From the NCBI RefSeq assembly GCF_002878395.1, contig NC_061111.1:26530379-26594378 (forward strand): a stretch of DNA of 64,000 nt, written 5' to 3'. The position numbers were made by a program, and so were the translations under genes. Below the pieces are notes generated by a model. That model saw nothing but the letters and a program-made list of their open reading frames with translations, had not been told where the DNA came from and searched no databases. Source of the DNA: Capsicum annuum. Its lineage: Eukaryota; Streptophyta; Magnoliopsida; Solanales; Solanaceae. Below, in pieces: positions 12,701-24,700 of the stretch; the stretch's first letter is position 1; every line of letters begins with the position of its first letter.

Positions 12701-15700
12701 AACAACCAAATATGATAATCAACTTTAAACCAACGTAATTGAATGCTAAGTAATCATGTTCGTAGCCTTAACCCTAGAAAGAGGTTTTTTAGCCACTCAT
12801 AAATCATAATCTACTTTACAATCACTGAATTAATGTAGTTCATACAAGAATTAAGTAATGAAAAGAGCAGAATAAAAACCCTATTTGGATCCTCCCTCGT
12901 GTGTTTGTTCTCTCCCAAGTCGTCCAATTATGATCCACAAAATAAAACAAGTGTCCTATTTATAGTAGAAGGGTAAAAGTTGTCGAAAACACCTCTCCAT
13001 GCCACGCCCTTGTCGCGTGGCTCAAGGGGCATGGCATGCTCTTATCGCGAATCAATATTGTTTTGTGCCATTCAATTTTTGGCGAGCTTCATGCCACACC
13101 CTTATCGCATGGCTCAGCTTCCGTGGCATGGAGCTATGTTTCAAACTCCAATTTCCCAATATGGTGTTGTCTCTCCACTTTGCTTCGTGTCCTATGCTTT
13201 ATAGATGCCTTTCCAACTTTCTTTAAGCTCTTTTTGCTTCCCGATATTGATCCTAACACCTTACATCATCCACAAGCTCGACATTGACATTCACATCAAG
13301 CTCAATCTTTGCAAAAGTCTAGTCCTGAAACACTAATCATATCCATTAGTTCACGAACACAAGTTAAGCTCAATCAAATGACTATATATGCAATGTAGCT
13401 CACTAAATAGTCTAAAGGATGGGAAATAATTAACACTTAATCGTATAAATACGCCTAGGATCAAGACCCAATTACATTCTTGCCTCTAAGCTTAAAGCTC
13501 TAAAAATCAAGCTCAAGGAATGGAGCAAGGAAACCTATGAACAAGAACAAAAATTCCGCTAAGCAAATTGCCGGTGTTTGATGGAATAATGGAGAAGAGA
13601 AGATTGACAGATGACGAGACAGAAAGAAGGGCAATAAGTATGCTAGAGTATGAGGAATTGATAAAAAACGAAGAGATTTCTTGGAGGCAGAAGTCAAGGT
13701 CACTATGGTTAAAGGAGGGGGATAGAAACACCAGTTTTTTTTACAAACTGGCAAATGCTCATAGAAGGTACAACAACATTGACCAACTCTTGATCCAAGC
13801 GGAGTTGACTCAGGATCCAAACAGAATTGAAATGGAAGTGGTAGATTATTACAGAAAACTATACTCAGAAACCATAAACTGGAGACCAGCTTATATACAT
13901 CCAAATTGTCCTAGACTCACAAAAGAGGAAAAAGAGAAGCTACAAAGGGGTTTTGAAGAAAATGAAGTCCTGAAGTGTTTAAAATTATGTGCAATAGACA
14001 AGGCACTTGGTCCTGATGGCTTCACCATGGGCTTTTTCATAAAGTGTTGGGAGATACTGAAGCACGACATCATGTTGGCCTTTGAGAACTTTTATGAACA
14101 AGAAATGTGTGAGAAAAGCCTTAATGCCACATTCATATCACTCATCCCAAAGAAGAAAGGAGCCAAAGAGCTGAGGAAATTCAGACCAATTAGTCTGATA
14201 GGTAGCATATACAAGCTATTTGCCGAAGTATTGACAGAAAGATTGAAAGATGTGATGGGGAAGTTGGTTGAGTCACAATAAATGGCCTTCATCAAAGGCA
14301 GTCAAATCATGGATGCAGTACTTATAGTGAATGAAGTCGTTGACTCCAGATTGAAACAAAAAAAAACTTGGAATCCTTTGTAGGCTAGACATCGAAAAGG
14401 AATATGCCCATGTTTATTGGGAGTCCTTACTGGATACTATGAGGAGAATGAGATTTGTCCAATAATTGATACAATGGATCAAATATTGCATCTTTACTGG
14501 GAGATTTTTTATGCTTATAAATGGCTCACCAACAGACTTCTTTAGTGCACAAAGGGGTCTTAGACAAGGAGACCCTTTCTCACCTTTTTTATTTTTATTA
14601 GCTATGGAAGGTCTTAATAGCATGATCAAGACAACAAATACAAATGGTTGGTTCAGAGGTTTTGACGTGGCTAGAAATGGAGGAGAAAATCTAGAGATAA
14701 CTCATTTGCAATATGTAGATGACACTATTATCATAAGTGAAGATGAAGAGGAGCAACTTAAGATCCTAAGGGTGATTTTCGTGTTGTTTGAAGGGATCTC
14801 CTGGCTTCACATTAGTTAGAGGAAAAGCTTTTTATAACCTATTAATGAGGTGCAAAATTTAGTGTCTGAACTCAATTTAGGTGGAGAAGTGGGAACTCTA
14901 CCCACGGTCTATCTGGGAATGCCATTGGGAGCAAATTCACAATACGCAGAAATATGGAATGGTGTAATCGAAAAATGTGAAAAGAAACTGGCAAGGTGGA
15001 AGAGTCAGTACTTGTTCAGGGAAGGTCGATAAGCTCTCATTAACTCTGTCCTTGATTCTCTGCCAACTTACATGATGTATGTCTTTCATATTCCTGTAGG
15101 GCTATCATCAACAGACTAGACAAGATAAGGAAGGAGTTTCTTTGGCAAGGAAACAATGAAAGAAAGGGATACAACTTGGTCAAATGAGAGGCAGTGATTG
15201 TAGGGAAAAGACAAAGAGGATTAGGAATCCAGAATCTGAAATTTCAGAGTAAGGCCCTAAGAACGAAATGGCTTTGGAAGTACTGTAATGACGATCAATC
15301 TCTATGGAGAAATGTCATTAGTTCTAAGTATGAAGAGGAAGATAATTGGATGACAAAGGAAATCACCACACCATATGGAGTTAGTTTATGGAGATCCATT
15401 GGAGGCAACACAAAGATTAAAGTGGCAAATGGAGGCAAAACTGACTTTTGAAAAAATGAGTGGCATGAGATAGGAAGACTAGAAATTCAGTTTCCAGACA
15501 TCTATGCATTAGTCTCTCACCAACAAAGGACAATCGCAGACTTATGGAGACACCAAGGATGGACTTTCAACTTTAGAAGACAGTTGAATGATTGGGAAAT
15601 TCAAAGAGTAGCAGTCTTCTTTAATACTATTGACTAGTTCAATGGTTTAGATAACAAATCAAGATACTCTATGCCGGAAAGGTAGCATGAAGGGCCAGTT

Positions 15701-18700
15701 TAAGGTGAGTAATGCTAATAGTTGGATGAACCAAACCCCCCAATGTATAAGAAACTGACCTTGGAAAGGCATCTGGAAAAACAAAGTTCCACGCACAGTA
15801 GCATGCTTTGTCTGGCTGCTGGCTAAAAGAGCTGCTCTCACTCAATTTGATGAAGAGAGATACAATTGTGCCCTCGATGTTTTTTTTTTTGGGGGGGGGG
15901 GGGGGAATATGGAGACAATCATCTTTTTCTTCATTGCAAAGTCACTGGACAACTATGGAGGATGTTTCTAAATCTCAGGGGCATTTCCTGGATTATGCCT
16001 GGAAAGATTACAAAAACAATTCATAGATGGGAGGAAGCTGGTGTGCACGCAAAAAAATAGAGACAGATGGAGAATTATCCCTGCAAGTATCTAGTGGACT
16101 ATATGGAAGGAGAGGAATACTAGATGTTTTGAGAGCATAGAGAGTAGTATGCAAAAGTTTAAGCCTAAGTGTCTTTTGTTACTATGTTTTTGGTGTAATC
16201 AAGTGTACTCAAATGATTCTATCTCTACAATTGATGTCCTAGATTCAATTTAGATAAGAGATAGCAGGCTAGTATAGTAAATGATAATGCGGATTCTATA
16301 CAACGTATGTACTGCTTTTGGAGAAATATACAGAGTTACCAGTTTCAAAAAGTTGAGTTGAAAGCTTCTCTACCAATTAAGTTTTCATTTAATTTTCTAC
16401 TAGAGTGAACTTCAAACGAGCATTCCTCCTTGAATATGAAGAGTTACACGATCCATTACCTACCAAATTGAAGGTTTTTGAGCCTTTTTTCCAATGCCAC
16501 CTACTACTCGACAATCCAAGTCTCGAGTAGAAAGTTAGGTGTGTTTTATTGAGGGACAGTTAGAACAGACGGGCTACTGTCGAAAATGCCTGGTGCAGCA
16601 CCCCAAGTGACGCCCCAAGCCTTTTAGGTAGTGGAGATCGAGCGCTTTGTCCACTTAGGGGTAATTTTGTCCTAGGGCTTTTGGGTACTCATTATAAACG
16701 TTTTAAAACCCTCTTGCATGATTAAAACCCACTTTTATCAGTTAGAAACCATTGAATAAGCTTTTTGCAGTTTCAAAAAAAAAAAAAAAAAAAAAACCAT
16801 TAAGTTTCATACACATCACTTCTCCTACCCCTCCCCATCATCAAAAGCAAGGTTCAAGGGAAAAACAACGCTAGAAGTCAAGAAAGGTTCTTCCCTGACT
16901 CTTCTTTCAAGTTTCATCTTCTCCTCCAAGGTATGTGAGGTTATTTTAGTGCAGAAATCTTGTCCATCCCCACCCCCCACGATTCCAAAGTTTATTTTAG
17001 TTGTATTTATGTCAGGGTTTTGACCCAAATTCCCAATTTAATTTCCTTTACTTGGGATGATTTTATTGAAATCTAGCTTTAAGAAATTATAAAAAACTCC
17101 ATGAAATTGTGGTTGTGCCTTAATTCTTGAATCCTCCATGAAATTCTTAGATATCTCATAAATTGAATTCATTCTTTTGATTTTAAATCCTGTTCATGTT
17201 CATGTCTATTTCAAACTTTATGAAAACCACCTCATATTGCCAGTTTACTCAAAGCCTCTATTTACCAATATCCTACTGGTAGCCTAGGGAATTTGACCCA
17301 CAAAGGAATAGTAATCAGACAGTCTGGATCAAAACAGAAATCAATTTCCCAATGCTTCAGTATGAAAGGCTTGTTATGGAAGTGTATGGTCCAGCTTGCA
17401 TTACCAGGTCCCTCTCCCTTATCGTATCAAACTTGGAAAGTTAATAACCCTTGTTAGGACGAAGAATTCAAGGCTTTGAGACAAATCCCCAAACAACAGT
17501 TACATAGCTGTCCATGGATTTTTCAAACGGGTTATCACCTAATACATATCCAATCGGTGTTGTGCTCCTGCAATCCTTTTTCTCTTTTATTTCATCCTTA
17601 ACTACGGTGACTATCATTTTACCACTGCGCACAACAGGAGGGATATAGGAAAGAGGCTTACCCATCTGAGAGTTTCCATTGTGAATTGAGCGGCTTTACC
17701 CTCCGGCAGAGACGCATCTGCAAGCTTCTCCTCAGCTGGAGTTGTGTTCGAGGAGGTCTCAATTTCAAAGAACTGGAGCCTTTGAGGCGCATGCAAGCCC
17801 ACTTGTTCTTTTCCCTTGTTGCCTTTAGTAAAGCTTTCGAATGTCAATGGCTGAAGGTGTTGAGTGCCACTAGCAGGGGTCACTAGAGTAGTTGTCGTCG
17901 CTGTCGTAGCCTGAGTTTGTGCCAGCAGACCATGTTTTTAGGTTTCAGTGTATGTTAGCAGCCTCGCATAACGTGCACTTAAAGCAAAAACATTGAATTG
18001 AGGTTTATTTATCTTCTTTTTGGTACAAAATATTGAAGGAATAGTATTTGAGTAAGAATAAAATGGTCGTTCAATTTTTAATGGATTGGAATTCAACTTT
18101 GGGACTTTCCACTTTTAATATAGTATAGATGATTACAAAAGATACAGTCCTGCTCTGATATTTTTTTCTGTATACTTTAAACTTCACTGGATATTTCTTC
18201 TTTAATGAAAATTTGAGTTCTAAAATTTTCCAATGTTTTGATTGTGTTAGTGTACACGCTGCCTTGAACTAGATGAGTTCACTGTTGGAATTTCAATAAT
18301 TAAAGTAATCTTCCAGGGAGACATGAAGAAGTATTGGGTGTGTATGTATATGTATGTGTTTTTGTGTGTGCATATAATATATATATATATATTTGTGTTT
18401 ATATATATATATATATATTTACTTGATACTGCATGTCTTTATTCTTTGTTGTTTCCATCATTTTTCTCAATTTTCTTTCATCACTTACAGTTTAGGCACA
18501 GGGAAGGAGACAGAAGAAAGTAATCTATTGCAGCAGTTATCAGACGCGTCCTTAGTTGTTGACGCTCTCGAGCCTTCTGTTAGAGAAGAGTTGGTGAAAA
18601 TTTTTTGTAATAGAGAACTCACCTCGTACCAGCAGATATTTGAAGGAGCAGGTTCCTAAATTCAAGTTTGATTAGTTCATAAGACAGTTGGATGTATGGG

Positions 18701-21700
18701 TTCCTAACTGCCTGTTGGATTTGCAACTACAGAACTAGCTAAGTTGGACAAAACTGAAAGAAGATATGCTTGGATCAAGCGTCGGCTAAGAACAAATGAG
18801 GAGATATGGAAAATTTTCCCTCGTTCATGGCACATCGATTATTTGCTTTGCATTCAGTTCTGCAAGTTGACAAGGTAGGATATTGATTTCTTCTCACCCC
18901 TTTTTTTGGCTGCCTGAAGAAAGTATGATTACTTCAATGATCTAAGCAGCATGTTGAAACAAATTCTCCTGTGGGAATTCCTCCCAGCATCTTATGTACC
19001 CGAAAAACTCTCATGGTACCAGTAATTATTTCTCAAATTGCATTGCATCCTCTACCTTTCAAAGGAATTTTCAATGGTATCATCATGGTTATTACTAGTT
19101 AAAACTCTCTCAGACGTTGATTCCATGAGGAGACAAACTTTCCCTGTTCTATCTGACAATGCCCTTTCTCATTAGTAGAACTACGTTTAACTGCAGTAAC
19201 TTTTCTTTATAGGATTTCTATTTGCGTGTTCTTACGTAATAACTAATAAAATGTTGTCTTTGCTTTCCTCCTACTGTCTTGAGCTCTCTTTTGGCTCACT
19301 CTCTTATTTACATTCTAGGTCTCAACTTGTGGAAATCCTTGTTAGCATGAAAGAAAAGCCAGATGTAGCAACCTTGTTGACAGTAAGTTTCTTTCAACTG
19401 TTGGCTTAATCATTTTGAACTAATCCCTTCTCATGACAGCATGGATGAAATAAACCCATGGCCTTTTTCTAAATCAAAATCCTCAATTTTGTTTAGGTAT
19501 TAAATTAAATAAGAATTATTAAAGGCTCATGAAATATTATTAAGATGTGTAAATTAATTATAACACTGCGCCCTATTTATAGGCAAGGCATTACAATTTT
19601 CTCCGTGTAGGATACTATAGACAATCCTATTCTAACACTCTCCCACTCAAGTTGGTACATATAAGTCGTGTGTACCAAACTTGTTACATATGTAACTTAT
19701 ATGATGACCGGTGAGGAACTTGGTGGAAATATCTGCAAACTGATCAGTTGAATTCATAAATTTTGTAATAATATTTCCTAAGAGTCAAAGTGACAATCAA
19801 TCTTAATTTGCTTAGTCCACTCGTGAAATACCTTATTTGATCCGATATGAAGGGTCGCTTGGTTATCATACACATGTTCCATCCGACTAATTTCTTCAAA
19901 TTTTAGTTCTTTGAGCATCTGTTTAATCCAAACTAGCTCACAAGTTTTTGCAACCATCGCTCGACATTTTGCTTCTGCCCTAAATCTAGCAAACACACTC
20001 TATTTCTTACTCTTCCAGTGCACTAAATTACCTCCTATTAAGACAAAACATCCGGATGTAGAACGTCTATTATAAGGTGATCCTGTCCAATCAACGTCTG
20101 CACATCAGTCGATTTGTGCATGGCCTTGACCCTCGAAGAGTTGCCCTTTGCTTGGAATTGATTTTATATATTGTAAAATGCGGACAGCTGCATCCCAATG
20201 ACTATCACAGGGAGAAACCATAAACTAACTTATAACATTCACGTGAAAAGAAATATCAGGTGTAGTCATTGTGATATAATTCAACTTACCAATTAGTCAC
20301 CTATATCTTCGGGATCACTAAGCGGTTCTCCCTATCCTTGTAGGAATTTAACAGTCGGATCCATACGAGTATCAATGGGTCTACATCCTATCATTCTTGT
20401 CTCTTCAAGAATGTCTAAGGCATGCTTTTGTTATGAAATAACAATACCTGATCTAAACTGAGCAACATCAATACCTTGAAAATACTTTAATCTATTGATG
20501 TTTTTAGAGTTGAAATACTAAAAGGGATGTTTTAGATTAGTGATACCATCCTGATCATTGTCAATGATAACGATCACGTCTACATAAACCACCAAATAAA
20601 TACATAGATTTGGAGCAAAATGCTGATAAAACACAAGGTGATCATCTTCGCTACGAGTCATGCCAAACTCCTAATTATTGGGCTAAATTTTCCACACCAA
20701 GCTCGAGGAGAAGAGGCTATTTCAGTCCATAGAGTGACCGACACAATTGACTTACAAGGCTACTACATTTCCCATAAGTAACAAACCAAGTGGTTGCTCC
20801 TTAGACTTCTTCCTCAAGGTCACTGTGGAAAAAAGTCCTACTGTTTAATTGAGGAAGAGGCTAGTGTTGAACTACCACCATGGATGAAAAAGGCAAACAT
20901 ACGAGCTATTATAGCCATTGCAGAGGAAGTATCACTGTAATCAAACCTAAATATCTGTGTATACCCCTTGGCAATAAGGAGAGCTTAATCAACTTGGTCA
21001 TCTGGACAAATTTTGATTGCATAAACCGCACAACAACCAACCATAGATTTACCTGAAGGAAAGGGAATAAACTCTCAAGTACCACTCACATGTAAAGCAG
21101 ACATCGGGACAATCATAGCTTATCGTCACATATGAAAGTGTTTCACTTGTGTGGACTTAAAGATAGCAATAGGGAACAAAGATATACAAAGACATAACAT
21201 GGTGATGATAGACAATAATTATATATATAACGAGGTTAGCTAGATGAGTGGATCGTATAACTTTTTGACGGCGAAAATGAGGATGTTGCGTTGGATGTGT
21301 GGGCATACTAGAGGAGACAAAGTTAGGAATGAGATTATCCGGGAGAAGGTGGGAGTGGCTTCGGTGGAGGACAAGATGCGGGAAGGAAGGCTGAGATGGT
21401 TTGGGCATGTGATGAGGAGGGACGCGGATGCCCCAGTTCATAGGTGTGAGAGGTTAGCGTTGGATGACTTCAGGAGGAGTAGAGGTAGGCCGAAGAAGTA
21501 CTAGAGGGAGGTGATTAGACATGACATGGAGCAGCTACAGCTTTCTGAGTCATGACCCTAGATAGAAAGGTGTGGAGGTCGCGGATAAGGGTAGTAGGCT
21601 AGTGTGAGTATGGGGGTTGTAGCAAGCAGTCAGGAGAGATCTTGTGTAGCCGGGTTAAGGTGTTCATAGGGGTCTTTGGTTTGTGAGTGTATGGTACTAC

Positions 21701-24700
21701 TAGGTGGGTGTCCTATTCCCTATTTCTTAGTTCCTTTTTTCTTATTCCATGCTGCCCTTATTTCTCGTATTTTGTGTTTCTCTGATTTCTATTTTATTAT
21801 TCCCTACTCCTTATTTCTGTTATATCATCCATCCCCTTGTTTATTATTCTTTATCTTGAGCTAGGGGTCTATCGGAAACAGCCTCTCTACTAAAGAAAGA
21901 GAGAATAGCTGGTAGTGAACGATGATTTTTATTGATCCTACGTATTGGCTTTTATAGCCTGTGTATTACATGTAACAAAGAGACTTACTAGAATACAATC
22001 CTAAATATACAAAGCTGATAAGTACAAAAAATAACAAGTCCTAAAATAAATAAGTTAGCCGTTATTACGCCCCCACAAGTTGGCATCAAGGTCTACTACG
22101 CCCAACTTGGAAAAATGTTTACTGAAAAGTGCGCGGGGAAGAGGCTTTGTAAGAAGATCAGCAACTTGATCAGCAGTATGTAGATGTGTAGCCTCAATCT
22201 GTTTGCTCTCAACCTGCTCACAGACAAAGTAGAAGTCGATGGCCACATGCTTCATGCGGCTATGGAAGACAGGATTGGCACAAATATAAGTGGTGCTAAT
22301 ATTGTCACAGAGAACTCTTGGAACAGTAGTCAGAGGAAACCGAAGCTTCCCAAGAAGATGGGTGAGCCAGTTAGTTTCAGAAACAGTAGCAGCAACTGCC
22401 CGATATTCTGCCTCCGTTGTAGAACGAGAAACTGAACGCTGCTTCTTCGAAGACCATGAAATAGGAGAACGACCAACATAGATAATATAACCTGTGGTAG
22501 AGGTGCGATCTTGAGGATCCCCTGCCCAGTTTGATCAAAGTACGCAAACAGTCTACGATCACTCTCCTTAGCAATGAGTACACCAAATGAAGTAGTTGAA
22601 CAAAGATAGAAAGTAGTCGTTTAAGAGCAACCTAATGAGACATAAGCGGTTGATGCATAGCCTGTGACAACTTGCTGATAGCAAAAGCAATGTCCGGACG
22701 AGTGAAAGAAAGGTAATGAAGCTTACCAATAATGCGCCGCTATAAGGAACCATCGACTAAATTATCATCAAGTCAGGGATAAAAAATAACATTAGACGTC
22801 ATAGGCGTGGAAACACCTTTGCAATTATCCATAGCTACCTCATGTAGAAGATCCATGGTGTACTTCTCTTGAGAAAGCAAGAGACCAGCAGAAGTACGAA
22901 TTACCTCACACCGAGAAAGTAATGAAGAGGCCCCAAGTCCTTCAGTGAAAAACGTTGGGAAAGTGCCTCAATGATAGAACAAACACCTTGTTTGTGATTA
23001 CCGGTTACTAAGATATCATCCACATAAACTAAAATATATATAGTGAACCCATACTTATGCATAATGAAAAGCGAGGAATCAGAATGTGATTTAACAAAAC
23101 CCAAAGTAATGAGATAGTACACTAGGAGCCTGTTTGAGACCATAAATTGCTTTCTGAAGACGACATACGTGGGTAGGATTTCTAGAATCCTCAAATCCAG
23201 GTGGCTGACGCATGTAAACTTCTTCATTAAGAAGGCATTGTTAACATCCAACTGATGAATAGGCCAGTCAAGTTGAGTAGCAATAGTCAGGACAAGACGT
23301 CGTAGCAGGCTTGACTACCGGACTAAAGGTGGAATGATAGTCAAGTCCTGGACATTGAGTAAATCCCTTGGCAACCAAACGAGCCTTGTACTTGTCAACA
23401 GAACCGTCAGGTTTATGTTTAATGCGAAATAGCCACTTACAATCCACCGCGTTTTTGGAAGAATCACATGGAACCAAATCCCAAGTATGGTTGTGAACAA
23501 GAGCATCAAATTCAGCTTGCATTACTGAATTCCATTGGGGAGTTAGCTTAGCTTGCTTATAGGTTGTGGGGATTTTTGGAGATGGTGTAGTGGTTGTGAG
23601 AAACTGATGAGGTTTCAGGCTATTAGTCTGTGAGCGGGTGGTTATTGGGTGTACTTTGGTGGCTGGCCGGGTTGGTCGGGATTGGGTTGGTGTGCCAGGT
23701 TGAGTAGGAGGAGCTATTGGTTGGGGCGGGGGGAAAGCTATTTGTGGCTGATTTTGTGCCGGAGCAGATGGATTGTGAGGAGAATTTGGAGTTTGACTAG
23801 GAATGGGTGGTTTTTCTTGTCTGCGATACGTGATAAGTGGCCGTGAGGGCAATGTTTGAGATGCTGAAGAAGCAGAAGTAGTCTATTTTTGTGGGACTTG
23901 TGTAGTGGGTGAAGGAGTGGATGTTGAGATTTGAGAAGGAATGTTACCTGATTGTGGAGGGACGCCATCTGAAGCGGAGGAGATAGTTTCAGGCGTTGAG
24001 TGGCCGTGGACAACGTAGTTACTGGCGGGGGGAGTTCATACGAGGAATGTGAAATTGAATGAGTGTCCTCCTTGGGTTGTTCAACAGAAATAGTATCCCA
24101 AGAAATATTAACTTTATTTTTAAAACTGGAAAATATATTTTGAAAAGGAAAATTGTCTTCCAAAAAGGTCACATCCCTAGATAAATATAATTTGGAGTTA
24201 ACTGGATCAAAACACTGATGGCTGTAATATTTATTAGAATATCCTAAATAAACACATGGTGTGGATCGAGGTTCCAATTTATTATGGGAATAAGGTTTGA
24301 GCCATGGGTTGCATAAGCATCCGAAAACCTTGATGGAATTATAATTAAGCACGGCCTGAAATAGGATTTCAAAAGGTGATTTATTTTGGAGATTGGGTAT
24401 AGACATCCTATTGATCAAATAAATAGCTTGATGACAGGTATAACTCCAAAAAATTGAAGGTAAGGATGCTTGGTGTAGTAAAGTGCGGGCTGTCTCGATG
24501 ACATGCCGACGTCAACGTTCAACTAAAGCTACCCTTTGTTGTGTACATGGGGGGGACACTAAGTGTTTAATTCCATGTATTTTTAGATAGGAATCTAATT
24601 TTTGAAATTCACCACCACCATCAGTATATAAGGATAAAATTTTTGTTTGAAAATGTATTTCAAGCATGGAATGTAAAGTTTTGAAGATTTTCAGAACTTC

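Larger units (their letters stand above)
4177..13463 (-). mobile_element. Athila-like Ty3/gypsy element, non-autonomous, inserted in LINE
   Basis: Bounded by TG...CA LTRs and the 5-bp target duplication AGACC (4172-4176 and 13464-13468). The internal region reads right to left: a decayed tRNA-Asp-type primer site, gag, and an Athila-type aspartic protease. No RT, RNase H or integrase was seen, so the copy is non-autonomous or deleted. It has itself been invaded by a small gypsy element at 5597-7932 and by a MITE in its right LTR. The stretch 7933-9260 has no recognisable coding content. Near 9260 lies the motif ttgggttgcctcccaag, which I recognise from related plant elements. Confidence 0.85.

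Noticed and set aside
13500..13904. 134-codon minus-strand open frame
   Set aside because: It lies antisense to the LINE reverse transcriptase, which has clear motifs on the plus strand, so it is a shadow.
18323..18523. Frame with many Tyr/Ile/Val ([11 protein letters not shown]...)
   Set aside because: It is translation of a TA-rich microsatellite and intron upstream of a VPS53 exon.
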